Counted from the first letter of the stretch, positions 24,886 to 32,733 are shown. The stretch is 64,000 nucleotides of DNA from JAZNQN01 sp045590195 (GCA_045590195.1 JAZNQN010000044.1:142845-206844), one strand, 5' to 3'. The notes: generated from the letters alone by a model not told the origin. Numbers and translations: made by a program.

Positions 24886-26292
24886 TTACATTTCAAATTT
24901 AAAATATTCTTTTGCGTTTTTATAGGAAATGCCTTCAACTATATCGCGGAGAGCATCCATATCGGCAGGATATTCGCCGTTTTCAACCCATGTTCCGATG
25001 AGGTTACACATTATTCTTCTGAAATACTCATGGCGTGGGTATGACATAAAACTACGTGAATCTGTAAGCATACCAACAAATCTGCCGAGGAGACCGAGGT
25101 TTGCCAAAGCTTTCATCTGTTCTACCATACCATCTCTCTGGTCGTTAAACCACCAGCCTGAGCCAAACTGAATTTTTGAAGGAGCATCACTACTTTGGAA
25201 GTTACCAAGCATTGTACCAAGTACGTAATTATCCTTTGGATTGAGTGTATAAAGAATTGTTTTTGGTAATTTATTAGTAATTTCAAAGGAATTGAGTAGC
25301 GCTGCAAGAGGCTCGGCAATAGAAAGGTCATTTATGGAGTCAAAACCTGTATCAGGGCCGAGTTTTTCATACATACGGCGGTTATTATTACGAAGTGCGC
25401 CGATGTGAAGCTGCATTGTCCACTCTCTTTTATGATACTCTGCCGCAAAGAAAGAATACATATATGTTTTGTATTTATCAATTTCTTCAGCTGACAAAGT
25501 TTTACCTGAAAGTGCCGCTTTTAAAATTTTATCTGCTTCTTTTTTATCACATTCGCAGTAAGGAACGCCGCCTAAAGCATGGTCTGAAAGGCGACAGCCA
25601 ACAGAGTGGAAAAATTCAATTCTTTTTTCCATAAGCTCTGTAACATCATCTATATCTTTGATTTTTACATCAAAGTTTTCTTCTAAAAGATTTATGTACG
25701 GAATAAATGTTTCAAGGCCGATTTCAACAATTTTATCAGGGCGGAAGGTTGGGTAAACTTTTGTTTTGAGTTTGCCTTCTTCTGCTATTTTAATATGATA
25801 CTGCAAATCATCGGCAGGGTCATCAGTTGTACAGATAACATCAACATTTGATTTTTCTATAAGCGCCTGAGCCGAAAATCCTTCGCCGCGAATTTGCTCG
25901 TTGGCTTTATCGTAAATAGCTCTTGCATTTTTCTCGTTTAAAATATCTGTTATGCCGAAAAAGCGCTGAAGCTCTAAATGAGTCCAGTGATAAAGTGGGT
26001 TGCCGATGGCATATTTTAAAGTTTTTGCAAAAGCTTCAAACTTTTCAAAATCGCCCTTATCCCCTGTCATATAGCTTTCATCAATGCCGTTTGAGCGCAT
26101 TGCTCTCCATTTATAATGGTCGCCCCCGAGCATAATTTCGGTAATGCTTTCAAATCTTCTGTCTTCACAGATTTCTTTCGGGCTTAAGTGGCAATGATAG
26201 TCAATAATAGGCATTTTTGCCGCAAAATCGTGATAAAGCTTTTTAGCGGTTTCGCTTTGAAGCATAAAATCTTTGTCCATAAATTCTTTCAT
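24886..26292 (-). CDS. uxaC: Glucuronate isomerase (uronate isomerase)
   Basis: Converts D-glucuronate to fructuronate (or D-galacturonate to tagaturonate) in the cytosol. Family marks: N-terminal IIDYHCHLSPKEICED with metal-binding His residues, VICTTDDPADDLQYH, and MLTDSRSFMSYPRHEYFRRI near the C-terminus. 468 aa is standard. Ribosome binding site GGAGGA before ATG 26292, and a separate promoter at 26329-26357. The later steps (UxaB/UxuB, UxuA, KdgK/KdgA) are not in the window, so this is an isolated uronate gene next to a sugar ABC transporter. Confidence 0.95.
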   Translation of the reverse strand: MKEFMDKDFMLQSETAKKLYHDFAAKMPIIDYHCHLSPKEICEDRRFESITEIMLGGDHYKWRAMRSNGIDESYMTGDKGDFEKFEAFAKTLKYAIGNPLYHWTHLELQRFFGITDILNEKNARAIYDKANEQIRGEGFSAQALIEKSNVDVICTTDDPADDLQYHIKIAEEGKLKTKVYPTFRPDKIVEIGLETFIPYINLLEENFDVKIKDIDDVTELMEKRIEFFHSVGCRLSDHALGGVPYCECDKKEADKILKAALSGKTLSAEEIDKYKTYMYSFFAAEYHKREWTMQLHIGALRNNNRRMYEKLGPDTGFDSINDLSIAEPLAALLNSFEITNKLPKTILYTLNPKDNYVLGTMLGNFQSSDAPSKIQFGSGWWFNDQRDGMVEQMKALANLGLLGRFVGMLTDSRSFMSYPRHEYFRRIMCNLIGTWVENGEYPADMDALRDIVEGISYKNAKEYFKFEM

Positions 26293-26328
26293 TTTTTATT
26301 CCTCCGTTAATATTAGTAGGCAGATAAA

Positions 26329-26357
26329 AGTATAACACAAAGCCTAAAATAAGTCAA
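26329..26357 (-). promoter_or_regulatory. Promoter for uxaC
   Basis: Minus strand -35 TTGACT (26352-26357), 17-base spacer, -10 TATACT (26329-26334). It starts immediately after the stop of the phosphatase gene, so uxaC can be expressed independently. Confidence 0.75.
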
Positions 26358-26358
26358 G

Positions 26359-27000
26359 TTATACATTAGTTGGAAGCTCGGTTTTAAGTTCTTTGAGGTG
26401 CTCGTCTATTCCCGATTTTAAAACCGTTATTTTACCGTTTTCATAAGAAAGCTCGGTAACCGATGCATTTGAAACCCAGGGGACATCTTTCATCTTATTA
26501 GCAGAAATACCGCTATAAAGGCAACAAAGCACTCTTACAACAGTTGCGTGAGTTGCAACTACTACAGTTTTCCCTTCATTTTCTTTGGCTATTTTTTCAA
26601 TTGCCTTGCCAGCTCTGGCTTGAAGTTCTTTAACGCTTTCGCCGCCGGGACAGGTTGCGTTTCCTATATCAAAAAGCCATATTTTGCATTCCTCAGGATG
26701 ATTTTTTGGCATATCGGCAAAGGGAATTTCCTCCCACTCTCCTCCGTAAATTTCGCGAAGGTTTTTATCTGCTATAATTTCTTTCCCAAGTTTTTCGGCA
26801 ATTGGTTTTGCAGTTTCATAAGCTCTCGAAAGGTCGCTTGAATATATTTTTTCAACATTATAATTTGAAACTACAAATTCCGCCGTTTTCTCCGCCTGAA
26901 TTTTTCCTTTATCAGAAAGAGGGGCATCGGTATGGCCAACAAATATTTCTTCAAGATTAGCCTTGCTCTGCCCGTGACGAATAAGTAAAATCTTTGTCAT
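26359..27000 (-). CDS. Histidine phosphatase family protein (phosphoglycerate mutase-like)
   Basis: 213 aa from ATG 27000, chosen for the GGAGG site 6 bases upstream; the frame extends 15 codons further without support. The catalytic RHG motif is in ILLIRHGQSKANLEE at the N-terminus; the second histidine is in VVVATHATVVRVL and the acidic residue in LREIYGGEWEEIP. This pattern is that of cofactor-dependent phosphatases such as CobC/GpmB relatives. Substrate is unknown; no cobalamin genes are near. It has its own promoter. Confidence 0.88.
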   Translation of the reverse strand: MTKILLIRHGQSKANLEEIFVGHTDAPLSDKGKIQAEKTAEFVVSNYNVEKIYSSDLSRAYETAKPIAEKLGKEIIADKNLREIYGGEWEEIPFADMPKNHPEECKIWLFDIGNATCPGGESVKELQARAGKAIEKIAKENEGKTVVVATHATVVRVLCCLYSGISANKMKDVPWVSNASVTELSYENGKITVLKSGIDEHLKELKTELPTNV

Positions 27001-27068
27001 TTTACGCCTCCATATTTTAAACCTGATATAAATTGTTTCATTCATATATAGTTACATCTTTATAAGCT

Positions 27069-27097
27069 AGTATAACATATTAAAGCAGAAAAATCAA
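27069..27097 (-). promoter_or_regulatory. Promoter for the histidine phosphatase gene
   Basis: Minus strand -35 TTGATT (27092-27097), 17-base spacer, -10 TATACT (27069-27074), divergent from the nagB promoter about 30 bases away. Confidence 0.7.
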
Positions 27098-27127
27098 TTT
27101 CTGTTGCCAAAAAAATGAAAAATATAC

Positions 27128-27156
27128 TGGACAAATCGAAAATAAAAGTGTATAAT
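27128..27156 (+). promoter_or_regulatory. Promoter for nagB
   Basis: -35 TGGACA (27128-27133), 17-base spacer, -10 TATAAT (27151-27156). This lies inside the extended open frame that starts at 27115, supporting the shorter nagB start at 27190. Confidence 0.75.
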
Positions 27157-27189
27157 ATGTCTATCAATTTAAACTGGAGAGTGATTATA

Positions 27190-27975
27190 ATGAAACTTAT
27201 TATTAAAAACAATTACGATGAGATGTGTGCATGGGCTGCAAATCATATTGCCGATGCAATAAATGCCCACAAGGAAAACCGTCCGTTTATTTTAGGTCTT
27301 CCTACAGGTTCATCGCCTCTTGGTGTATATAAAAGACTTATTGAAATGAACAAAGCAGGCAAAGTAAGCTTTAAAAATGTTGTTACTTTCAATATGGACG
27401 AATATGTTGGTCTTCCAAAAGAACACGACCAGAGCTACTGGTATTTTATGCACGATAATTTCTTTAATCATATTGACATTCCTGCTGAAAACATCAACAT
27501 TTTAAATGGTATGGCTGATGACCTTGATGCAGAATGCCAGAGATATGAAGATAAAATTGCTTCATACGGCGGAATTGACTTGTTCCTTGGCGGCAGCGGC
27601 GTTGACGGTCATATTGCATTTAACGAACCTTTCACTTCACTTTCATCACGCACGGGTGTTCGTGCTCTTACACAGGATACTTTAATTGTTAACTCCCGTT
27701 TCTTTGACAACGACCCTGAAAAAGTTCCGAAAACTGCTCTTTCTGTTGGTGTGGGAACAGTTTGCGATTCAAAACAGGTTTTGCTTCTTATAAGCGGACA
27801 CAACAAAGCACGTGCTCTTCGCCACTGTGTTGAAGGCGGCGTTGACCATGCGTGGACAATAAGTGCACTTCAGCTTCACAAAGACGGAATTATCGCCTGC
27901 GATGAAGATGCTTGTGGCGAACTTAAAGTTGATACATACAAATACTTTAAAGAAATTTACAAAAACGAGAAATAA
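27190..27975 (+). CDS. nagB: Glucosamine-6-phosphate deaminase
   Basis: Converts glucosamine-6-phosphate to fructose-6-phosphate and ammonia. 261 aa from ATG 27190, which has GGAGAGTG upstream and lies after the promoter. Motifs: LGLPTGSSPLGVYKRLIE for phosphate binding, FNMDEYVGL (catalytic Asp), GGSGVDGHIAFNEP (Asp, His and Glu of the active site). All catalytic residues are present. It is a single-gene unit with a strong terminator after it; no nagA is adjacent. Confidence 0.96.
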   Translation: MKLIIKNNYDEMCAWAANHIADAINAHKENRPFILGLPTGSSPLGVYKRLIEMNKAGKVSFKNVVTFNMDEYVGLPKEHDQSYWYFMHDNFFNHIDIPAENINILNGMADDLDAECQRYEDKIASYGGIDLFLGGSGVDGHIAFNEPFTSLSSRTGVRALTQDTLIVNSRFFDNDPEKVPKTALSVGVGTVCDSKQVLLLISGHNKARALRHCVEGGVDHAWTISALQLHKDGIIACDEDACGELKVDTYKYFKEIYKNEK

Positions 27976-27986
27976 CTAAAAAATTT

Positions 27987-28016
27987 AAAGCTCTTGCCAA
28001 GGCAAGAGCTTTTTTT
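27987..28016 (+). terminator. Terminator after nagB
   Basis: AAAGCTCTTGCC pairs perfectly with GGCAAGAGCTTT around a two-A loop centre, followed by a T-run. A strong intrinsic terminator. Confidence 0.93.
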
Positions 28017-28024
28017 ATTTTATG

Positions 28025-28053
28025 TTGCATTTTGTTTTTTTCTGTGATATGAT
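28025..28053 (+). promoter_or_regulatory. Promoter for the PnuC-like transporter
   Basis: -35 TTGCAT (28025-28030), 17-base spacer, -10 TATGAT (28048-28053). Transcription would start near 28060, leaving a 90-base leader. Confidence 0.65.
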
Positions 28054-28057
28054 AATT

Positions 28058-28140
28058 AGTGTTGCCACCGGGTAACAAAGTGCTTTGGCATTCTTACACA
28101 GCGTTAGGTCGTAGAAGTTGTGTTGGAATGTTTATTTTTT
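28058..28140 (+). promoter_or_regulatory. Structured 5' leader of the PnuC-like gene, possible riboswitch
   Basis: Three hairpins can be drawn in a row: TGTTGCC with GGTAACA (one G-U) around ACCG; AAGTGC with GCATT around TTTG; and ACACA with TGTGT enclosing about 18 bases that contain AGCGTTAGGTCG. The ribosome binding site GGAGG follows a T-rich spacer. PnuC-type genes in other bacteria are known to be controlled by NAD- or thiamine-related riboswitches, but I cannot match this leader to a known consensus. Confidence 0.45.
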
Positions 28141-28150
28141 TGGAGGAATT

Positions 28151-28834
28151 ATGAAATATTTTACCAAAGGCGAACTTACTTTATGGCTTTCGTCGCTTGC
28201 TTTAATAATTATATCGTTTTTTATGTTTTCAAACGACGGATATTTAACCCTAATGGCATCACTTATAGGCGCAACTGCGCTTATTTTCTGTGCAAAGGGC
28301 AACCCCTTCGGTCAGATTTTAATGATTATTTTCTGCGTTCTTTACGGCATTATTTCCCTTTCGGCACGATACTACGGCGAGCTTATGACTTATGTTTTAA
28401 TGTCGCTCCCGATGGCCGTTCTTTCCCTTGTCACCTGGTTTAAAAATCCATTTGAGGGCAGCAAAAGCCAGGTTAAAGTAAATAAAATAAAGCCTCAGGA
28501 ATATTTTTTTCTTTTTTTCCTTGCGGCTTTGATTACACTTATTTTTTATTTTATTTTAAAATATTTTAATACTGCAAATCTTATCCCAAGCACCATTTCT
28601 GTTACCACCAGCTTTATTGCCGCATATTTAACCGCAAGGCGAAGCCCTTACTATGCCATAGCTTACGGCGTAAACGATATTGTTTTAATTGTTTTGTGGG
28701 GCCTTGCAAGCATTTACGATGTTTCTTACATTTCGGTTTTAACCTGCTTTGTGGTTTTTCTTGCAAACGATTTATACGGCTTTGCCGCTTGGCTTAAAAT
28801 GGAAAAATTGCAGCAAAAAAGAAGTGACCTTTGA
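28151..28834 (+). CDS. PnuC-like membrane transporter (nicotinamide riboside type)
   Basis: 227 aa from ATG 28151 (GGAGG site 5 bases upstream), about seven transmembrane helices. It resembles the PnuC family: repeated tryptophan- and aromatic-rich helices, FVVFLANDLYGFAAWLKMEK at the end and GELMTYVLMSLPMAVLSLVTWFKNP in the middle, matching the conserved W-x-K-x-P/NDxYGFxxW pattern. PnuC proteins carry nicotinamide riboside by facilitated diffusion; some relatives carry thiamine (PnuT) or riboflavin. Substrate cannot be decided here. The stop codon lies in the stem of the convergent terminator at 28824-28862. Confidence 0.8.
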   Translation: MKYFTKGELTLWLSSLALIIISFFMFSNDGYLTLMASLIGATALIFCAKGNPFGQILMIIFCVLYGIISLSARYYGELMTYVLMSLPMAVLSLVTWFKNPFEGSKSQVKVNKIKPQEYFFLFFLAALITLIFYFILKYFNTANLIPSTISVTTSFIAAYLTARRSPYYAIAYGVNDIVLIVLWGLASIYDVSYISVLTCFVVFLANDLYGFAAWLKMEKLQQKRSDL

Positions 28835-28862
28835 CTACTTTTCTAAGGTAATCAAAGGTCAC
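28817..28862 (-). terminator. Intrinsic terminator ending a minus-strand transcript
   Basis: GTGACCTTTGA (28824-28834) and TCAAAGGTCAC (28852-28862) form a perfect 11-bp stem. A T-run follows only on the minus strand, so it serves a transcript from the right, reading toward the end of the PnuC-like gene. Confidence 0.85.
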
Positions 28863-29201
28863 CTCTCTATCTCCTTAATATCTAGCATGTGGTTAACCTC
28901 TCTTTCTTATTCTATCCCCTGCCGCATCAATACTTCCCAAGTTTTTAACACTCTTTTTCTTCTTTCTCTAATGAGAACACCCTAATGTAACTGTGCATTT
29001 AAGCTGCAGAAGATGCGCTCTGCTTTTTAAAGAATTATTTTTCTGATTTGAACCTTTTTCTTTTTCACATCCTTCAATCTATATAAAGCGTATCTCCGCC
29101 GAGTTTCTTATCTATCTACCAACGCATTCAAATCATTTAAAATTTTTCTTTAAAAGCTCTTACTTAGTGTTTCATTGGACCGTACCTTCCTTTCCTTTGT
29201 T
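28817..29201 (-). ncRNA. Candidate non-coding RNA, about 385 nt
   Basis: No gene is found in this 555-base gap. On the minus strand a good extended -10 promoter (29208-29236) and a perfect terminator (28817-28862) bracket it. No open frame over about 20 codons with a ribosome binding site is present between them; the only candidates are a 9-codon ORF behind AGAGG near 28890 and one that runs into the terminator. Pairings by eye include GATTTGAA with TTCAAATC, enclosing roughly 70 bases, GCGT with ACGC inside it, and GCAGA with TCTGC. It does not look like 6S RNA, RNase P, tmRNA or SRP RNA. It could also be a decayed gene that kept its promoter. Confidence 0.5.
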
Positions 29202-29207
29202 GATTTT

Positions 29208-29236
29208 ATTGTAGCATACATTTTCCCCTTTTTCAA
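29208..29236 (-). promoter_or_regulatory. Extended -10 promoter of the candidate RNA
   Basis: Minus strand -35 TTGAAA (29231-29236), 17-base spacer, -10 TACAAT (29208-29213) preceded directly by TGC (extended -10). Nothing protein-coding lies downstream before the terminator at 28862. Confidence 0.75.
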
Positions 29237-29355
29237 TTGACAAATTATTTAAAAAATTAATTCTCAATTTGTTTAAAAAAGAGATTTTATTTTGAAAATG
29301 CATTTTTCTCTTTACAAACGGATATTTTATGTGTTATTATAAAAGGGTAGGGTGC

Positions 29356-29386
29356 AAAAAAGCCGCTGAAATTCAGCGGCTTTTTA
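29356..29386. terminator. Terminator after the PHP-domain gene
   Basis: AAAAGCCGCTGAA pairs with TTCAGCGGCTTTT around a small loop, flanked by A- and T-runs. It ends the minus-strand SDR-PHP operon. On the plus strand a weak -35/-10 (TTTACA, TATTAT around 29311-29340) just upstream could make only a very short RNA. Confidence 0.9.
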
Positions 29387-29389
29387 TTT

Positions 29390-30511
29390 TTATTTACGCT
29401 CGTGTTCAATGAGTTCCCATGCTGCATCAATTAAATTTGAGAACACAGGGTTTTTAAGTGCTTCGCAAACAAATGACTGACGGGGTGAATTTATATCTTC
29501 GCCCGAAATTTCCTTAAGGCCATATTGTTTACACATCTCTTTAATTCGCATAAGCTGATCCAGGGTGTTTCTTGTTGGCATATAAGTTACTGCATCAAAG
29601 CCTGCCTTTGATATTTCTTCAAACAAAAGCGGAAGATAATCATCTTCAAACTTCTGAGCTTTTTTGTCGCCTGTAACGCTGTCGCCAACGTCGCCAAGAT
29701 ATGCATAAGCCGAAATTGCGCCAACTTCTTTGCAAAGGGCAATATATTCTGAAACGTGAGGGCATTCGTCGGTTGCATCAATATAAAAGTCTTTTACAAA
29801 GTATCCTTTCAAAACGCCCAAAAGGTCGTACCTTCTGCACTCGTTTTCTTTATCATTTAAATATCCCGCAACCTTTTCTGAAACAGGAATATTTATACTT
29901 TCAAGATATGAAACAATATCCTCGTGTTTCTGGAGCATTTTACCTGCAAGGGCAAAAAGAATATGGCGCTCTGTAACGCTTCCGCCCTCATCATATTTTG
30001 AAAGAGGCAAAACATCTTTATCAAAATCAATTGTTACATCTGTAAGAGTATTGATTTTCTCTGTCATAAGGCGGTTGCGCTGATTTCTTTTTTCAACATA
30101 GGGTTTAAAAAATTCGGCAACTTTTTCAATATTTTTATGTGGAATTGAGTGCATTGCAACATATGCAATACCGCTCTGATCAGGGTTGTTTATTCTTTTG
30201 CTTTCAAGGGCTGTGCCTTTCATACTTACGCGGCACTCGCAGCCAACAGTTGTAGGAAGGCCTGCTATTTCCCCTGCTTTAATAAATTCTCGGCAGCCTG
30301 AAACGCTGTCGTGGTCCATAATACCTGCAGTGTCAAGCCCTGCTTTTTTTGCCATATAAACTGCCTTAGTCGGGGAATATGGCGAAAAAGAATAAAATGT
30401 ATGAATATGGTTATTAACATTTCCCGAAGGCTCGCTTTTGGGCATATCTTTTATAATTTCAGAAAGCGCCTCAAGCCTTACATTTACATCGCTATGATTT
30501 AATCTGTCCAT
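29390..30511 (-). CDS. PHP-domain metal-dependent hydrolase
   Basis: 373 aa, soluble. Metal ligands of the PHP fold are visible: NNHIHTFYSFSPYSPTKAV (HxH, residues ~35-40), GIMDHDSVSGCREF, GCECRVSM. Downstream the acidic and histidine residues are less clear. It lies 10 bases after an SDR gene, forming a two-gene operon controlled from the lysR-side promoter. PHP proteins are phosphoesterases acting on sugar, histidinol or nucleotide phosphates. Linkage to a sugar-alcohol-type dehydrogenase suggests a sugar phosphate substrate, but this is inference. Confidence 0.82.
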   Translation of the reverse strand: MDRLNHSDVNVRLEALSEIIKDMPKSEPSGNVNNHIHTFYSFSPYSPTKAVYMAKKAGLDTAGIMDHDSVSGCREFIKAGEIAGLPTTVGCECRVSMKGTALESKRINNPDQSGIAYVAMHSIPHKNIEKVAEFFKPYVEKRNQRNRLMTEKINTLTDVTIDFDKDVLPLSKYDEGGSVTERHILFALAGKMLQKHEDIVSYLESINIPVSEKVAGYLNDKENECRRYDLLGVLKGYFVKDFYIDATDECPHVSEYIALCKEVGAISAYAYLGDVGDSVTGDKKAQKFEDDYLPLLFEEISKAGFDAVTYMPTRNTLDQLMRIKEMCKQYGLKEISGEDINSPRQSFVCEALKNPVFSNLIDAAWELIEHERK

Positions 30512-30521
30512 TTTAATCTCC

Positions 30522-31658
30522 TTATTTAAGCATATTCTGGCCGCCTGTTACAGGAATTGCCTGGCCTGTTTCATACTGCTGTTCCATACAGTAGAAAATA
30601 GCTTTCATAACGTCTTCTGTTCTGCAACCGCGGTTCATTGGAACTTTAGCCTCGTAAAATTTCTTAACATCGGCAACAGTTTTAGCACCGGGAACTTTGC
30701 CCGCATCAAGATACTGTTTGAAAAGGCCGCGCTCAGGGTCACACCAGAGAGGACCATCGAGGAAGTTGCCCGGGCAAATAGAATTTACCTTAATATTAAA
30801 TGGAACAAGTTCAAGGGCAAAGCTTTGTGTAAGACCAATGCCGCCAAACTTACTGCCTGCATAGGCAAAGTTTTTGTTACTGCCTGTAAGGCCTGATTTT
30901 GAGTTAATCTGAATAATATCCATAAAATATTCGCTATCAAATTTATTCTGAATTTTCATAATATTCGAAACAAATTTAGCGCAGAGGAAGTATGCATTAT
31001 AATTTACTTTTGTTACAAGTTCAAAGTTTTCAAGTGTCATTTCTTCAAGGCTGCCTGCTCTTACGATACCTGCGTTACTTACTAGAGTATCAATACCGCC
31101 GTAAGCTAAAACAGTTTTTTCAACCATTTCTTTAACCGAATCTTTGTCGGAAACGTTCACCATAACAGCCATAGCCTTGCCTTCGCCATATTTTTTACAC
31201 ATTTCTTCGGCGTTTTTCTGGGCAAGTTCTGCGTTAAGGTCAGCAATAATTACGTTTGCGCCTTCTGCCAAAAGCTCCTCGGCAATACCCTGTCCAAAGC
31301 CCTGTGCACTACCTGTTACAATAACGGTTTTTCCGCTTGCGCGAAGGTTTTCTTTTTCACTTTCTTCAGGAACTGTGCCGTTTTCCAAAAACATTTTTGC
31401 AGCCTTGTCAGCATTTACTTTTGAGTTGCCTGCAGCAAATATACCAACACCTTCCAAAACGAAAATGTTTTTATTCTTGTCTGCGTTTTCAAGCTCGGCA
31501 TAAATGCCTTCAACATCATTATTCTTAAGCAAAACTGCATTTTCATTTACCTTTACATTTTCACAAGCTACAAAAGTTACAACCTTTTTTGTAAGCATTT
31601 TTATAGCCGGAGCAATAGATACCACTTTTTCAATTTCTGTTAAATTTTTAAAACTCAT
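30522..31658 (-). CDS. SDR oxidoreductase fused to a partial class II aldolase-type domain
   Basis: 378 aa. Residues ~110-378 are a classical short-chain dehydrogenase: TGSAQGFGQGIAEELL (NAD-binding glycines), VSNAGIV, catalytic Ser in INSKSGLTGS, and YAGSK with Tyr and Lys. Residues 1-105 include NIFVLEGVGIFAAGNSKVNA, which matches the end of the aldolase half of the bifunctional aldolase/dehydrogenases (RhaD-like plus SDR). The metal-binding aldolase core is missing, so only a remnant or linker domain is kept. Sorbitol-6-phosphate 2-dehydrogenase is a likely annotation; substrate not provable here. Promoter and palindrome lie at 31693-31740. Confidence 0.85.
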   Translation of the reverse strand: MSFKNLTEIEKVVSIAPAIKMLTKKVVTFVACENVKVNENAVLLKNNDVEGIYAELENADKNKNIFVLEGVGIFAAGNSKVNADKAAKMFLENGTVPEESEKENLRASGKTVIVTGSAQGFGQGIAEELLAEGANVIIADLNAELAQKNAEEMCKKYGEGKAMAVMVNVSDKDSVKEMVEKTVLAYGGIDTLVSNAGIVRAGSLEEMTLENFELVTKVNYNAYFLCAKFVSNIMKIQNKFDSEYFMDIIQINSKSGLTGSNKNFAYAGSKFGGIGLTQSFALELVPFNIKVNSICPGNFLDGPLWCDPERGLFKQYLDAGKVPGAKTVADVKKFYEAKVPMNRGCRTEDVMKAIFYCMEQQYETGQAIPVTGGQNMLK

Positions 31659-31692
31659 AACAAAATTCCTTTCAGTGTTAATAATTTACAAC

Positions 31693-31717
31693 TAAAATGT
31701 TACTATTTAACATTTTA
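31693..31717. promoter_or_regulatory. Perfect palindromic operator in front of the SDR-PHP operon
   Basis: TAAAATGTTA and TAACATTTTA are perfect 10-bp arms around CTATT. The right arm covers the -10 box of the SDR promoter. The inner TGTTA-N5-TAACA fits the T-N11-A pattern of LysR-type regulators, and a lysR gene is immediately upstream. The position over the -10 and start site suggests repression or ligand-dependent switching. Confidence 0.75.
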
Positions 31718-31740
31718 CATCTTTTATAACCATTTGTCAA
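31712..31740 (-). promoter_or_regulatory. Promoter of the SDR-PHP operon
   Basis: Minus strand -35 TTGACA (31735-31740), 17-base spacer, -10 TAAAAT (31712-31717). The -35 lies within the last codons of lysR. Confidence 0.75.
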
Positions 31741-32608
31741 TAGTTAAGCGGTATTTACTGTCACATTTTTCCTGCAAAGCATCAGAAAAAAGTTTAGCAG
31801 CATATGATGGGTTTTCAGTTAAATATATATACGATTTTCTGAATATACCTTCCCCTATTCTTAAAAGGCTTATATTTTCGCCTATATGGCTGTTCCATGA
31901 CACAAAAGGGAAAAGCGTAACACCAAGTCCTATTTTTACATATTGGCGGATATAAGCCGGATCGTCACACTCTATTACAACCTTCGGTTCAACACCTTCT
32001 TTTTTAAAATATTTATCAGAAAAATCGCGTATGCTTGCGCCCTTTGGCATTAAAATAAATTTTTCTTCCGAGAGGTTTTTAATGCTTACGCTTTTAAACT
32101 TTGAAAGCGGATTATTATTGCAAACTGCCAAAAAAACTTCTTCGTTTACAAAATCTATTCTGCGAAAAGAAGAGCTTTCAAAAATTCTGTCGCTGACAAT
32201 TACATCAAAATCCGAGAAATTTATTCCGGAAAAACTGTGTTTAATATTCAAAGAAACATCGGGATATTTTTTCTTAAAATCTGATATGGTTTCCGTTACA
32301 ATATTGCGGTTATTTAAAATTAAAAGCTTAATTTCTCCAAGCGGTTTTTCTGAAAGGTTTAATATTTCAGTTTTAGCTTTATCAAAGTGCTCCTCTGCTT
32401 TTTTAAGTGCATCATATAATATTTTTCCCGAAGGGCTGAGTTTCAGCCTGTTGGCTCCCCTTTCAAAAAGCATTGTTCCCATTTCGATTTCAAGTTTTTT
32501 TATTGAAGAAGAAACGCTTGATGGCGGAACAATGAATTTTCGTGCCGTTTGCGAAATATTTTCGCTTTCGGCTGTGTGCATAAAGTATTTAAGCTGAAGT
32601 ATTTCCAT
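31724..32608 (-). CDS. LysR-type transcriptional regulator
   Basis: 294 aa from ATG 32608 (GGGTGA site). N-terminal winged helix-turn-helix MEILQLKYFMHTAESENISQ then ARKFIVPPSSVSSSIKKLEI, followed by the periplasmic-binding-like effector domain from ~residue 85 (KLLILNNRNIVTETISDF to the C-terminus). It lies upstream of the SDR-PHP operon on the same strand and divergent from the esterase-EamA pair. Perfect palindromes sit at both of its borders (31693-31717 and 32641-32660), so it is the prime candidate to control both operons. Effector unknown. Confidence 0.92.
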   Translation of the reverse strand: MEILQLKYFMHTAESENISQTARKFIVPPSSVSSSIKKLEIEMGTMLFERGANRLKLSPSGKILYDALKKAEEHFDKAKTEILNLSEKPLGEIKLLILNNRNIVTETISDFKKKYPDVSLNIKHSFSGINFSDFDVIVSDRIFESSSFRRIDFVNEEVFLAVCNNNPLSKFKSVSIKNLSEEKFILMPKGASIRDFSDKYFKKEGVEPKVVIECDDPAYIRQYVKIGLGVTLFPFVSWNSHIGENISLLRIGEGIFRKSYIYLTENPSYAAKLFSDALQEKCDSKYRLTIDKWL

Positions 32609-32640
32609 AAAATCACCCAAAATTAGTTTATCAAAGTTTA

Positions 32641-32660
32641 CTATATATGTCAATATATAG
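32641..32660. promoter_or_regulatory. Palindrome in the lysR/esterase divergent region
   Basis: CTATATAT and ATATATAG are perfect 8-bp arms around GTCA. It lies 33 bases before the lysR ATG and 74 before the esterase ATG, where an autoregulatory LysR site is usually found. AT-only arms lower specificity, so confidence is moderate. Confidence 0.55.
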
Positions 32661-32733
32661 CTACTGCATTTTACTTTATTCTTTACAAATGGGTAAATAT
32701 ATGATAAACTCGTAAAAAACTTTGGAGGTGCTT

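Noticed and set aside
28058..28140. TPP or NAD riboswitch call for the PnuC-like leader
   Set aside because: The short shared strings (CAGCG and similar) are too weak; the conserved cores of those classes could not be found by eye.
28749..28985. Plus-strand frame running from the PnuC-like gene into the gene-poor stretch
   Set aside because: No start with a ribosome binding site; it crosses the terminator stem, and its apparent similarity on both strands comes from the palindrome.
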